Positions 34,901 through 44,873 are shown, counted from the first letter of the stretch. The stretch: DNA of 47,127 nucleotides from Acidimicrobiales bacterium (GCA_035512495.1 DATKDW010000082.1:1-47127), one strand, 5' to 3'. The notes: generated by a model from the sequence alone, not told the origin. A program made the numbers and translations.

Positions 34901-36153
34901 ACCTCGTGGTTCCCGCCGCCGGGGGGCCACAGCGCCGCGCCGGTGACTACCTCTACGCAAACGGACGTGCCGTCAAGCTCGAGGAGGGTGCGTGGGGGAT
35001 CCTCCGTGTGCACGACCTCCTCGGCGACATCGAGCCGCTTCCAGGCCATCCAGTCAGTGCGGAGCCGGCGCGTCCCGTCTGTCCGGCGGGCGCCCCCGTC
35101 CGGCGCTTCGAGATCGCTGCGGTCGAGTCACGGCTGTCGATGCTGGGCACCGGCCGTGGGCGGGTCTTCGTGCCGGCCGACGAGGCCGATGCCGTGCTCG
35201 GGGGACAGCGGCCGGCCAGCCCGCTCGTGCTGCGGGCCGCGGTGGGGGACTGCCTCGAGGTCACGCTCCACAACCGGCTGCCGCCGGGTTCGGGGCCCGT
35301 GTCCCTCCACACCTCCGGCCTCGCCTTCGACCCCCTCGAGTCGGGAGGGCTCGAGATCGGCCGCAACCCCGCCCAGGCGGCTGACGTCGGGCGCAGGAGG
35401 ACGTCGACCTTCTTCGCCCATCCCGAGTACGGACCGGGCGCGGCGATCCTGCGCGACGGGGGCGACCTGGCGCGGTCGGGTGCCCGCGGCCTCTACGGGG
35501 CGGTGATCCTGAGCCCCGCGGGGGCAATGATCGACCCCCACGGCGGCTGGACGACCGTCGTCACCGACCCGGACGGCCGGTCATGGCGCGATGTCGTGCT
35601 CTTCCTCCACGACGAGGATGACGCCATAGGCAGCCATCGCATGCCCTACACAAGGGTCGTCCGGGGCGCGACGGGCATCAACTACGGGGGCGGAAGCGAT
35701 GGGCCGACAGTCGAGGCTCGGGTCGGGGACCCCCTGCGGTTCCACGTTCTGGCGCCGTGGAGCGAGCAGGTCCAGGTGTTCTCGGTCGAGGGGCACCGCT
35801 GGCCCATCGAGCCGGCCATGGCGGGCAGCTCGCTGGTGGAGTCACTCGCCATCGGCGGGATGGAGTCGATCAGCGTGGTGCCCGAGGGAGGCGCGGGCGG
35901 GCCTTCCCGGCTGGCGGGGACCTACTGGTTCGGCAACCACCGGGAGCCGTACCGGGACGCCGGGCAGTCCGGCCAGCTCGTCGTCCACGGGCGTTGCGCC
36001 GAGGTGCCGGGCCTGGCGCTCTTGCCCGGCTCGCCGCGCTGCGGGGCCGGTCGGTCGCCGGTGCACGGTGTGGTCCTCGTCGGCGCCGCCCTCTCGGGCG
36101 CCCTGGTCCTGGGCGTGCTGCTGTCCTCGCGGCGCCACCGGCGACGGAGCTGA
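31978..36153 (+). CDS. Giant membrane-anchored multicopper oxidase with three repeats (MnxG/ceruloplasmin-like layout)
   Basis: 1391 residues. Signal peptide 1-21, His-rich segment 27-51 (six His), three two-domain repeats, C-terminal helix about 1361-1382 and an Arg-rich end. Repeat 1 (about 75-455) has HLH 161-163, HSHGH 209-213, HVHHVHG 362-368 and the HCHVAHHYFAGM signature 434-445, a full type 1 plus type 2/3 set. Repeat 2 (about 600-1013) keeps HIH 687-689 and HDH 807-809 but lacks the HCH motif. Repeat 3 (about 1035-1340) has lost nearly all ligands. Size and layout recall the Mn(II) oxidase MnxG and ceruloplasmin. Oxidation of Mn(II), Fe(II) or Cu(I) at the cell surface is inferred. 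The GTG start overlaps the cupredoxin stop. Confidence 0.85.
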   Translation: MRRRLLSGLVLLASALAGVSGAPVAEHGHEGHESHDESSPSQLEGPTGHEHDEGLALRPQSSESTSAGATCTEEMPHRRYDITAVALSITLNRYGDHDPAGRAYVLDEALDDVLAAAEAGTEAVTLGLQGDAVQPLVLRVNPGECLLVRLTNGLAESASFHLHSSSLVVSATGEAATAANSDATAAPGEVVTYEWAVPTEEAEGSRVFHSHGHVRAQSGHGLFGTLVVEPPGSTWSDPRTGVAGTVGWDAMISSPEGRFREYVLAYHEVGDEEYRISREGGGTVPQVDPITGAYRPAARAINYRSEPFLNRLRLQEGVAGFADESLAYSSYAFGDPATPILRSYVGDPVKQRVVHAGGEVFHVHHVHGGSVRWRRQPGAGPTGFGDGLTKHPSLLPGPSERTDSQSLGPSEAFDVDHECSAGGCQQGAGDHLVHCHVAHHYFAGMWGIWRVYNTVQDGAASTDALPPLPVLADRADATDVGVDLSDLAPTQREKALRHLPPPGRPGSYDASVWDWVEADGGVRGEPAEPRRWPGHEPDHPGERPVVLFEPTTGRPAYPLLRPQLGRRPPFAPGHGPAPYLDTPTPDGEPPPPGADGPTSLCPEGTTRQELMLRAVEVPVPLDPSSGLIDPAGTIFVLAEDADAVRGDPSLRTPLVVRANAGEDCVDVLLTNEIADGADHPFSKVSAHIHFVQFDVQGGDGVDTGFNFEQSVRPYAAAGERLARSVAAGSTEVRVGSGERFHVGALVGVGLDQAGRLEVRRITALDESGAVTLDRPLEHDHGEGEAVSAEFVRYRWYPDAQVGTSYFHDHVNGLRTWQHGLVGALVVEPPGSTYHDPRTGEPMRSGSIADVHVPPGTPVSADVQGSFRELVSFLQDGSRLSNVRRSPGSKLNLRAEPLSRRPGPRSESFSSARHGDPETPLLEAYVGDPVVVRAAVSGVNEVHTWHLSGHWFRREPWSDASAPTSTVHVGISERMDLVVPAAGGPQRRAGDYLYANGRAVKLEEGAWGILRVHDLLGDIEPLPGHPVSAEPARPVCPAGAPVRRFEIAAVESRLSMLGTGRGRVFVPADEADAVLGGQRPASPLVLRAAVGDCLEVTLHNRLPPGSGPVSLHTSGLAFDPLESGGLEIGRNPAQAADVGRRRTSTFFAHPEYGPGAAILRDGGDLARSGARGLYGAVILSPAGAMIDPHGGWTTVVTDPDGRSWRDVVLFLHDEDDAIGSHRMPYTRVVRGATGINYGGGSDGPTVEARVGDPLRFHVLAPWSEQVQVFSVEGHRWPIEPAMAGSSLVESLAIGGMESISVVPEGGAGGPSRLAGTYWFGNHREPYRDAGQSGQLVVHGRCAEVPGLALLPGSPRCGAGRSPVHGVVLVGAALSGALVLGVLLSSRRHRRRS

Positions 36154-36206
36154 ACCATTGGCTCCGGCCACCCGCCGGGCCCAGCCGCGTGCGCGACGAT
36201 GGCGGC

Positions 36207-36575
36207 GTGGAGGAGACGCGGATCGACCGGTGGCTCTGGGCGGTGCGGCTCTACAAGACCCGCTCGGCTGCCACCGATGCGTGCCGGGGCGGCCACGTGG
36301 AGGTCAACGGCGCCCCCGCCAAGGCGGCCACGCTCGTCCGGCCCGGCGACCGGGTGCGGGCCGTGGTGGGGGACCGCCTGCGCATCCTCGAGGTGGTGCG
36401 CACCATCGACAAGCGGGTGGGCGCGCCGGTTGCCGCCACCTGCCTCGTCGACCACAGCCCGCCGCTGCCGCCGCGCGAGGAGGCGCCCGCCCCCGTGTTC
36501 GCGCGCGAGCCCGGTGCCGGTCGCCCGACCAAACGGGACCGTCGCCTCCTCGACCGCTTCCGGACCCAGGAGTGA
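36207..36575 (+). CDS. S4-domain RNA-binding protein (Hsp15-like)
   Basis: 122 residues. The S4 domain spans about 3-65: TRIDRWLWAVRLYKTRSAATDACRGGHVEVNG, then PGDRVRAVVGDR. A basic tail follows (GRPTKRDRRLLDRF), as in Hsp15/HslR, which binds stalled 50S-peptidyl-tRNA complexes. GTG 36207 is the first start matching the family. Its stop overlaps the modA start as GTGA, an unexpected coupling to molybdate uptake. Confidence 0.88.
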   Translation: MEETRIDRWLWAVRLYKTRSAATDACRGGHVEVNGAPAKAATLVRPGDRVRAVVGDRLRILEVVRTIDKRVGAPVAATCLVDHSPPLPPREEAPAPVFAREPGAGRPTKRDRRLLDRFRTQE

Positions 36576-37354
36576 GCGACCCGTGGAGGCGTCGCCTCGT
36601 CGTTGCCCTCGTCCCCCTCCTCCTCGGCGCCCTCGCCGCCTGCGGCGACGGGGGGACCAGAGACGGTCAGCTCCTGGTGGCTGCGGCGTCGGACCTCCGT
36701 CCTGCCTTCGAGGAGCTCGGACGGCGGCACCAGGAGGCGACGGGCACCTCGGTGACCTTCACGTTCGGCTCGTCGGGGCTGCTCGCCCGCCAGATCGCCA
36801 ACGGTGCCCCCTACGACGTGTTCGCCTCGGCCGACGAGCGCTTCGTCGACGACGTCATCGCCGCCGGACGGGGCGACGCCGCCACCAAGGCCCACTACGC
36901 CATCGGGCGCATCGTGGTCTGGACCCGACCCGGGGCCGACCCGGCCGTGGCCATCGAGGACCTCGAGGACGACGACATCGCCCGCATCGCCATCGCCAAC
37001 CCCGACCACGCGCCCTACGGCCGGGCCGCCGAGCAGGCCCTAGGGTCGGCGGGTGTGCTCGACGGGGTGCGTGACCGCCTCGTGTACGGCGAGAACATCT
37101 CCGACACCCAGCGCCTCGTGCAGTCGGGCAACGCCGACGTGGGGGTCATCGCCCTCTCCCTGGCGCTGGCGTCGCCCGAGGGAGACCACGTGATGGTCCC
37201 GGCGACCCTCCACGAGCCGCTCGACCAGGCGCTGGTCGTCACCGCCGGCAGCGCCCGGTCCGAGGCCGGGCGAGCCTTCGCCGCCCTCGTGGTGAGCGAG
37301 GAGGGCCGCGAGGTGCTCCGTCGTTTCGGCTTCGGGCCTCCGGCGGTGCGCTGA
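36572..37354 (+). CDS. modA: Molybdate ABC transporter substrate-binding lipoprotein
   Basis: 260 residues. Lipoprotein signal with lipobox ALAAC (Cys24). The mature protein is a type II binding protein: LLVAAASDLRPAFEELG, TFTFGSSGLLARQI, ANGAPYDVFASADERFVD, IANPDHAPYGRAAEQAL and YGENISDTQRLVQSGNADVGVIALS match ModA. It binds molybdate or tungstate outside the membrane. The frame is open far upstream, but only the part from GTG 36572 is family-like. Overlaps: GTGA with the S4 gene, and 1 bp with modB. Confidence 0.93.
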   Translation: MSDPWRRRLVVALVPLLLGALAACGDGGTRDGQLLVAAASDLRPAFEELGRRHQEATGTSVTFTFGSSGLLARQIANGAPYDVFASADERFVDDVIAAGRGDAATKAHYAIGRIVVWTRPGADPAVAIEDLEDDDIARIAIANPDHAPYGRAAEQALGSAGVLDGVRDRLVYGENISDTQRLVQSGNADVGVIALSLALASPEGDHVMVPATLHEPLDQALVVTAGSARSEAGRAFAALVVSEEGREVLRRFGFGPPAVR

Positions 37355-38010
37355 TGGACTGGTTCCCCCTCTGGCTGTCGCTGCGGGTGGCGGCGACGGC
37401 GACGGTCATCGCCGGGGCCCTCGGTCTCACCGGGGGCTACCTCCTGGCCAAGGCCAGCTTCCGCGGACGCGGGTTGCTGGAGGCCATCGGGACGCTCCCC
37501 ATCGTCCTGCCGCCGACGGTGCTCGGGTACTACCTGCTGGTGGTGCTCGGGGTCGACAGCCCGATCGGCCGGACGTGGGAGCGTGTGACCGGACGGCCGC
37601 TGGTGTTCACCGTGGCGGGAGCGGTCGTCGCCGCGTCGGTCTCCGCCCTCCCGTTCGTCCTGCGCACGGCGAGGGCGGCGATCGAGGGGGTCGACCCCCG
37701 CGTGGAGCAGGCCGCCCGTGTCGCCGGCCTCCCCGAGTGGCGGGTGGCGCTGAGCGTCACCGTGCCCCTGGCCGGGCGCGGCCTCATCGCCGGGGTGGCC
37801 CTCGGTTTTGCCCGCGCCATCGGCGAGTTCGGTGCCACCGTGATGGTGGCGGGGAACATCCCGGGCCGGACCCAGACGATGCCCGTGGCCGTCTTCGATG
37901 CCGTCCAGGCTGGGGACGACGACCGGGCGGCGGTGCTCGCCCTGGTCCTCGCCGCCATCGCCGTGGCCGTGCTGCTCGTCGCCAACCGCCTGTCGCGAGC
38001 GGCGCCGTGA
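37354..38010 (+). CDS. modB: Molybdate ABC transporter permease
   Basis: 218 residues with about five membrane helices. Landmarks include LPIVLPPTVLGYYLLVVLG and the EAA loop VEQAARVAGLPEWRVALSVTVPLAGRGLIAG, followed by FARAIGEFGATVMVAGNIPGRTQTMPVA, characteristic of ModB/CysT permeases. It forms a homodimeric channel. ATG 37354 shares a base with the modA stop (TGATG), and the stop overlaps modC (GTGA). Confidence 0.94.
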   Translation: MDWFPLWLSLRVAATATVIAGALGLTGGYLLAKASFRGRGLLEAIGTLPIVLPPTVLGYYLLVVLGVDSPIGRTWERVTGRPLVFTVAGAVVAASVSALPFVLRTARAAIEGVDPRVEQAARVAGLPEWRVALSVTVPLAGRGLIAGVALGFARAIGEFGATVMVAGNIPGRTQTMPVAVFDAVQAGDDDRAAVLALVLAAIAVAVLLVANRLSRAAP

Positions 38011-38732
38011 GCACGCCCACCACCGTCGAGGTCGACATCACCTGCACCGTCGGCGACGTGTCAGTGCGGGCGCGGTGCTCCGCGGGGCCCGGCGTCACCG
38101 TCTTCCTCGGACCCTCTGGTGCCGGCAAGTCGGTCACGCTGGCCGCCGTGGCCGGCCTGCTCCGCCCGAGCGCCGGCACGATCACCATCGGTGGGCGGAC
38201 GGTGGCCGACGCCGCGGCCGGCATCCACGTCTCGAGCCAGGAGCGCCACGTGGGCCTGGTGTTCCAGGACGCGCTCCTGCTGCCCCACCACCACGTGCTC
38301 GACAACGTGGCCCTGGCGGTGCGCTCCGGGCGCCGGGTGGAGCGCCGTCGCACTGCCTCGGCGTGGCTCGAGCGGGTGGGCGCCGGGCACCTGGCAGGGG
38401 CGCGGCCCGCACGGTTGTCCGGAGGTGAGCGCCAGCGGGTCGCCCTGGCCCGGGCCCTGGCCGGCGAGCCGCTGGCGCTCCTGCTGGACGAGCCGTTCAG
38501 CGCCCTGGACCTCCCGACCCGCCGCCAGCTCCGCCGGGTGGTGCGCGAGGTGGTCGACGAGCGGCGGTTGCCGACCCTGCTCGTGACCCACGACCTCGAT
38601 GAGGCCGGCGAGCTGGCCGACTCCGTGGTCTCGTTCGTGCCGGGTGCCACCGTCGCTCAGCGCGACACGGCACCCTTCGACCCAGTCGAGCTGGCAGGCC
38701 TCCTCAGCGGAGAGGGTGACGTCCGCCGCTGA
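38007..38732 (+). CDS. modC: Molybdate ABC transporter ATP-binding protein (short, no TOBE domain)
   Basis: 241 residues. Walker A is GPSGAGKS (about 35-42), Q-loop VGLVFQDALLLPHHHVLDNVA, signature LSGGERQRVALARALA, Walker B LLLDEPFSALD and switch VTHDLDEAGELAD. ModC proteins are usually about 350 residues with a C-terminal molybdate-binding TOBE/Mop domain. Here the protein stops after the ATPase, so feedback inhibition by molybdate through that domain is absent. Last gene of modABC; it converges with the lipoprotein gene 4 bp away. Confidence 0.9.
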   Translation: MSTPTTVEVDITCTVGDVSVRARCSAGPGVTVFLGPSGAGKSVTLAAVAGLLRPSAGTITIGGRTVADAAAGIHVSSQERHVGLVFQDALLLPHHHVLDNVALAVRSGRRVERRRTASAWLERVGAGHLAGARPARLSGGERQRVALARALAGEPLALLLDEPFSALDLPTRRQLRRVVREVVDERRLPTLLVTHDLDEAGELADSVVSFVPGATVAQRDTAPFDPVELAGLLSGEGDVRR

Positions 38733-38736
38733 GCAG

Positions 38737-39411
38737 CTAATCGCCGAAGACGAAGAAGCGCCACTCGCCATCCTCGGTGAACCCGAGCCGCCAGCCGAGG
38801 TACTGCCCGTCGCCGAACCACTCCTCGGCCTCCTCGCCGAACACGTCGACGACCTCTTGGCGGGCGGCCTCGTCGTCGTCGTCGTGCAGGGCGCGGGGCG
38901 CCACGTAGAGGGTCTCGGCGGCGCCGTCCGCCACGGTCGTGTCGACCTTCGAGCGGCTCATGGTGGTCAGGTGCACGATGATCGCCGTGATGGGCTCCTC
39001 GCGCTCCCCCTCCTCGGCGCGCCAGTAGGCGGCCAGGTCGGCGGACTCTGCGAAGGCCTCCCCGAAGCTGGCCGTGAAGGTGCCGTCAGCGAGGGCCAGC
39101 TCCGCCAGATCGTCGTAGTCGCACCGCTGGGCGGCGCTGCGGACGGCGAGGAGGGTGGTGGCCACCTGCTCGGGGATGTCCCCCGGGAACTCCATGGTGG
39201 TCATGATCCCGGCGCCGGCGCACTCGGGCTCGTCCGGCCGGTCGCCGTCCCCGGTGTCGTCGCTGTCGCCGGTCCCCTGGTCGGTGGTCATCGGCGATGT
39301 GGTGGTGGTGTCGCCGCTGCTCGCCTGTTGGGCGTCGTCGTCACCGCAGGCGGCCAGCGCGAGGGCGAGCAGCGGCGCCGCCAGCAGGAGGGTCAGGGAT
39401 CGGGCGGGCAT
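38737..39411 (-). CDS. Hypothetical lipoprotein
   Basis: 224 residues. Signal peptide with lipobox LALAAC (Cys22), then a Thr/Asp-rich tether of about 40 residues. The globular part (VATTLLAVRSAAQRCDYDDLAELAL, YLGWRLGFTEDGEWRFFVFGD) resembles the NTF2-like arrangement found in actinobacterial lipoproteins; this fold guess is weak. Two cysteines in the mature part (PECAG, QRCDY) could form a disulfide. GGAGGAACCC before ATG 39411 gives a good ribosome-binding site. Function unknown. Confidence 0.75.
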   Translation of the reverse strand: MPARSLTLLLAAPLLALALAACGDDDAQQASSGDTTTTSPMTTDQGTGDSDDTGDGDRPDEPECAGAGIMTTMEFPGDIPEQVATTLLAVRSAAQRCDYDDLAELALADGTFTASFGEAFAESADLAAYWRAEEGEREEPITAIIVHLTTMSRSKVDTTVADGAAETLYVAPRALHDDDDEAARQEVVDVFGEEAEEWFGDGQYLGWRLGFTEDGEWRFFVFGD

Positions 39412-39485
39412 GGGTTCCTCCGGAGGGTCGGTCGATGGTCTCGTTCGTTGTGACGACGCGGCAGCCGGGTTCGTTCCCGGCCATC

Positions 39486-40604
39486 TCAGCCACCCGATAC
39501 CAGCAGGTCGGCACCGGTCGGTGGCGCCGGGTCGTCGATGGTCTCGAGCCAGCCCGGCGGGAGCTGGACCGGACGGGGCCCCTGGGTGTGGCCGCGTTGC
39601 AGACGGGCGGCGTCGGCGGGGAAGGGGAGGCCGTGGTCCAGGCCGGCGAGGAGCTCGTCGAGCTCGTCGAGGGTCGCCACCAGGGCCATCCGGCGACGGA
39701 CCTCACCGCCCACCGGGAAACCGGTGAGGTACCACGACGTGTGCTTGCGGAAGTCCCGGACCCCGGCGTGCTCGTCGCCCATCACCTCGCACAGGAGCCG
39801 GGCGTGGTCGGCCATGATCCCCGACACCTCACCGAGCGACGGGGGTGCCTGGGTCGGCCGGCCCGCGAAGACGTCGGCGAGGTCGCGGAACAGCCACGGG
39901 CGCCCGAGGCACCCGCGTCCGATGACCACGCCGTCGCAGCCGGTGGCAGCCATCATCGCCACCGCGTCGGTCGCCTCCCAGATGTCGCCGTTGCCCAGGA
40001 CCGGCACGGTGGTGACGGCCTCCTTGAGGGCGGCGATGGCGGTCCAGTCGGCGGTGCCGGAGTAGAGCTGCTCGGCGGTGCGGGCGTGCAGCGCCACCGC
40101 GGCCGCGCCCTCCTCGGCGGCGGCCGTGCCGGAGGCGATGGCGGTGCGGTGGCGGTCGTCGATCCCGATGCGGAACTTGACCGTCACCGGCACGTCGCCG
40201 GCGGCGGTCACCGCGGCCCGCACGATGGACCGGAACAGCAGCGGGTGGGCCGGCAGCGCGGCACCACCGCCCTTGCGGGTCACCTTGGCGGCCGGGCAGC
40301 CGAAGTTGAGGTCGATGTGGTCCACGTCGACCTCGTCGACGAGGCGGCGCACGGCCGCGCCCACCACCTCGGGGTGCACGCCGTAGAGCTGCACGCTGCG
40401 CCGGTCCTCGTCCTCGCTGAACGAGACCATCCGAAGGGTCCTGGCGTTGCCCTCCACCAGGGCGCGGGCGGTGACCATCTCGCTCACGTAGAGCCCGGCG
40501 CCGTAGCGCCGGCAGAGACGCCGGAACGCGGCGTTGGTGACCCCGGCCATCGGGGCGAGGACCACCGGCGGGTCGAGGGCGAGGGGGCCGATGGTCAGGA
40601 CCAC
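39486..40604 (-). CDS. dusB: tRNA-dihydrouridine synthase, DusB type
   Basis: 372 residues. FMN-binding barrel with [20 protein letters not shown], the catalytic cysteine loop [50 protein letters not shown] and [19 protein letters not shown], and [15 protein letters not shown], then a helical tRNA-binding domain ([14 protein letters not shown]). It reduces uridines in the D-loop of tRNA with NADPH. The ATG overlaps the end of maf by 10 bp, indicating coupling. Confidence 0.95.
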   Translation of the reverse strand: MVLTIGPLALDPPVVLAPMAGVTNAAFRRLCRRYGAGLYVSEMVTARALVEGNARTLRMVSFSEDEDRRSVQLYGVHPEVVGAAVRRLVDEVDVDHIDLNFGCPAAKVTRKGGGAALPAHPLLFRSIVRAAVTAAGDVPVTVKFRIGIDDRHRTAIASGTAAAEEGAAAVALHARTAEQLYSGTADWTAIAALKEAVTTVPVLGNGDIWEATDAVAMMAATGCDGVVIGRGCLGRPWLFRDLADVFAGRPTQAPPSLGEVSGIMADHARLLCEVMGDEHAGVRDFRKHTSWYLTGFPVGGEVRRRMALVATLDELDELLAGLDHGLPFPADAARLQRGHTQGPRPVQLPPGWLETIDDPAPPTGADLLVSGG

Positions 40605-41188
40605 AGGTCGGTCACCTCCAGGTCGAGGCGGGCCAGGAGCTGGCGCAGGAGGGGGAGGGACAGGCCGATGACGTTGCCGGGGTCACCGTCGACACCGTCG
40701 ATGAACGGCGCCGACCGGCCGTCGAGGGTGAACGCCCCGGCGACGTGGAGGGGCTCGCCCGTGGCGACGTACGCCTCGACCTCGGCGTCGCTGGGGCACC
40801 CGAACCGCACGACGGTGGAGGCCACCGCAGATGCCTGCGCCGAGGTGCGGGTGTCGACGACGCAGTGCCCGGTGCGCAGCACACCGCTTCGCCCCCGCAT
40901 GGCGTGCCAGCGGGCCACGGCGTCGTCGCGGCCGGCGGGCTTGCCCAGCGCCACGCCGTCGAGGTCGAGCACGGAGTCGCAGCCGACGACGAGGGCGCCG
41001 GTGGTGCGGGAGGCCACGGCGGCCGCCTTGCGCTCCGCGAGGGCGAGCGCCAGCCGGCCGGGGTCCGTCTCGTCGACGTCGTCCTCGTCGATCCCGCTGA
41101 CCACGACGGTGGCCTCGATGCCCGCGGCGCGGAGCAAGCGCAGTCGGGCCGGTGAGGCGGACGCGAGGACGAGGGGCGGGCCGTGCAT
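40595..41188 (-). CDS. maf: Maf-family nucleoside triphosphate pyrophosphatase
   Basis: 197 residues. [20 protein letters not shown] is the Maf N-terminus; [39 protein letters not shown] and [33 protein letters not shown] follow. Maf proteins hydrolyse non-canonical or modified nucleoside triphosphates and have been linked to septum formation. ATG 41188 has GGAG 5 nt upstream; a start 13 codons earlier has no such site. Translation is coupled to dusB. Confidence 0.93.
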   Translation of the reverse strand: MHGPPLVLASASPARLRLLRAAGIEATVVVSGIDEDDVDETDPGRLALALAERKAAAVASRTTGALVVGCDSVLDLDGVALGKPAGRDDAVARWHAMRGRSGVLRTGHCVVDTRTSAQASAVASTVVRFGCPSDAEVEAYVATGEPLHVAGAFTLDGRSAPFIDGVDGDPGNVIGLSLPLLRQLLARLDLEVTDLWS

Positions 41189-41233
41189 GTCGCTCCATGG
41201 TGGCACCGCCACGCGCTGGTGCCACACCGCGCC

Positions 41234-41262
41234 TTGACCCCGTGGTCCCCGGGGGGTTCACT
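41234..41262 (+). promoter_or_regulatory. Promoter of the leu leader
   Basis: TTGACC (41234-41239), a 17-bp spacer and TTCACT (41257-41262). The next 7 nt lead to ATG 41270, so the transcript probably starts at the leader-peptide initiation codon. Confidence 0.55.
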
Positions 41263-41269
41263 ACGAGGG

Positions 41270-41317
41270 ATGCACGCGACCGCTCTCCTCGCCCGCAACC
41301 TCCTCCTCCTCGCCTGA
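41270..41317 (+). CDS. leuL: Leucine-rich leader peptide of the leuA attenuator
   Basis: 15 codons encoding MHATALLARNLLLLA, with six Leu codons, all CTC, in runs of two and four. Ribosome stalling at these codons when charged tRNA-Leu is scarce would alter folding of the RNA that follows. It ends immediately before two hairpins and 105 bp before leuA. GAGGG directly abuts the ATG and is too close to act as a ribosome-binding site, so leaderless initiation is more likely. Confidence 0.75.
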   Translation: MHATALLARNLLLLA

Positions 41318-43114
<1,797 letters not shown>

Positions 43115-43196
43115 GGGCGAGAAGAGCGACAGCCCGGTTGGTACGATCCTCGTGCCCAGGTCGGGCTCACGGTGGATCATGAGCAGGAGGCGCACG

Positions 43197-44873
43197 ATGC
43201 ACGACGCCACGTTCACCGCTCCCGGAGCAGGCCAGTGGGAGCTCGATCGCAGCCACGGACTCGGCGGCGCCACCCCGATCTGCCAGTGGCTGCTCGGTGA
43301 GTCGTGCGAGGTGGCCTTCCGCCGCCTGTTCCGCGAGTTCGGAGTGGCCGCGGACACGATGAGCATGGAGTTCGTCAACGGGTTCATGTACACGCGCCTG
43401 CGGCCCCTCTTCGGCGCCGACAAGCAGTCGACCAAGGCGCCGCCGACGCTGGTGCTCAAGATCCTCGGCCGCCTCCACCCCGAGCTGCGCCGGCGCGACC
43501 GGGCGGCCGCCCGAACGCTCGACGAGCGGCCCTGGCGCCAGGCGATCGCCAACTGGCACGCCGAGCTGCGACCGCAGATCGAGGCCTGCAACCTGGCGTT
43601 CCAGGACGTCGACCTCGCCACGATCGACGATGTCGCCCTCGCCGATCACCTCGTCGCGCTGCTCGCCCACTGCCGCGAGGGGTTCGAGCGCCACTTCTAC
43701 CTGCACGGCTTCGACCTCGGCCCGCTCGGGCTGCTCATCTACGACGCCAAGGGCTGGGGCCTGCCCACCACCGAGGTGCTGCAGGCGCTCGTCGGCGCCT
43801 CGCCGTCCACGTCGGCGCCGCGGGAGGCCCTGGCACGGATCCGGCGCGAGGTCGACGCCGCCGGGGCGTCACCGTCCACGCTCGACGAGCTCCGTGCCGT
43901 GTCGCCGGCGGTGGCGGCCGCCCTCGACGACTACCTGCGCTACCGGGGCCACGTGCTCTACACCCGCTACGACATCGACGGGCTGACCCTGGTCGAGACC
44001 CCCGAGGTGCTCCTCGCCACCATCCTCCACGGGCGGGCCGACGACGGCACGGGACCCGACCCCGCCGCGGTCGCCGACTCGCTGCGGGAGCGCGTGCCCG
44101 CCGAGCACCGGGACCGCTTCGACGACCTCCTGGCGGAGGCACGGGCGGCGATGGACCTTCGCGACGACAACGGCCCCACCACGGTCGAGTGGCCGATGGG
44201 CCTCCTGCGGCTCGGCCTCCTCGAGGCCGGCCGCCGGCTCGCCGCGTCCGGCCGGATCCAGGTGCCGGACCACATCCTCGAGCTGGAGCCCGGCGAGGTC
44301 GACGCCCTCGTGCGCCGCGGGGAGGGGCCGGGCGCGGCCGCGCTGGCGGCGCGCGCCGAACGACGACGTTTCGAGATGACGCTGGACCCCCCGATGACCC
44401 TTGGGCCGCCGCAGGCGGAGCCGCCGCTCGACGCCCTTCCCGAGAACCTGGGGCGCATGGTCGCCATGGTCCAGGCGATCATCGAGGAGCTGGGCATGGC
44501 CGAGCGGGACGACGCGTCGGCCGATCCCCTGCGCGGCGTCGGCATCGGCTCGGTGGCGTACCGCGGGCGGGCCCGGGTGGCCCTCTCGCCCGAGGACGCC
44601 ATCGCCTCGTTGGAGCCGGGCGACGTGCTGGTCACCCGTACCACCTCGCCCGCCTTCAACCTCGTGCTGACCCTGGTCGGTGGGCTCGTGACGGCCGAGG
44701 GCGGGCCCATGTCGCACGCCGCCGTCCTCGCCAGGGAGCTCGGCTTCCCCGCGGTGGTGGGCGTCCCAGGCGCCCTCGAGGCCATCCCCGATGGGTCGCT
44801 GGTCGAGGTCGACCCCAGCTCGGGCCGGGTCTCGGTGGTCGATCTCGCCACCGAGGAGCCTGCCCCGGCCTGA
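43197..44873 (+). CDS. PEP-utilizing-enzyme mobile-domain protein (phosphohistidine swivelling domain)
   Basis: 558 residues. The last 90 residues are the swivelling phosphohistidine domain of PPDK/PEP synthase-type enzymes: DVLVTRTTSPAFNLVLTLV, then TAEGGPMSHAAVLARELGFPAVVGVPGA with His507 in GGxxSHAA. The first 400 residues are helical and resemble the central region of rifampicin phosphotransferase/PEP-synthase-like proteins. The N-terminal ATP-grasp domain is missing, so it needs a separate ATP-grasp partner or is a phospho-carrier. No such partner is in the window. ATG 43197 has AGGAGG 7 nt upstream, whereas ATG 43179 lies before that site. Confidence 0.8.
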   Translation: MHDATFTAPGAGQWELDRSHGLGGATPICQWLLGESCEVAFRRLFREFGVAADTMSMEFVNGFMYTRLRPLFGADKQSTKAPPTLVLKILGRLHPELRRRDRAAARTLDERPWRQAIANWHAELRPQIEACNLAFQDVDLATIDDVALADHLVALLAHCREGFERHFYLHGFDLGPLGLLIYDAKGWGLPTTEVLQALVGASPSTSAPREALARIRREVDAAGASPSTLDELRAVSPAVAAALDDYLRYRGHVLYTRYDIDGLTLVETPEVLLATILHGRADDGTGPDPAAVADSLRERVPAEHRDRFDDLLAEARAAMDLRDDNGPTTVEWPMGLLRLGLLEAGRRLAASGRIQVPDHILELEPGEVDALVRRGEGPGAAALAARAERRRFEMTLDPPMTLGPPQAEPPLDALPENLGRMVAMVQAIIEELGMAERDDASADPLRGVGIGSVAYRGRARVALSPEDAIASLEPGDVLVTRTTSPAFNLVLTLVGGLVTAEGGPMSHAAVLARELGFPAVVGVPGALEAIPDGSLVEVDPSSGRVSVVDLATEEPAPA

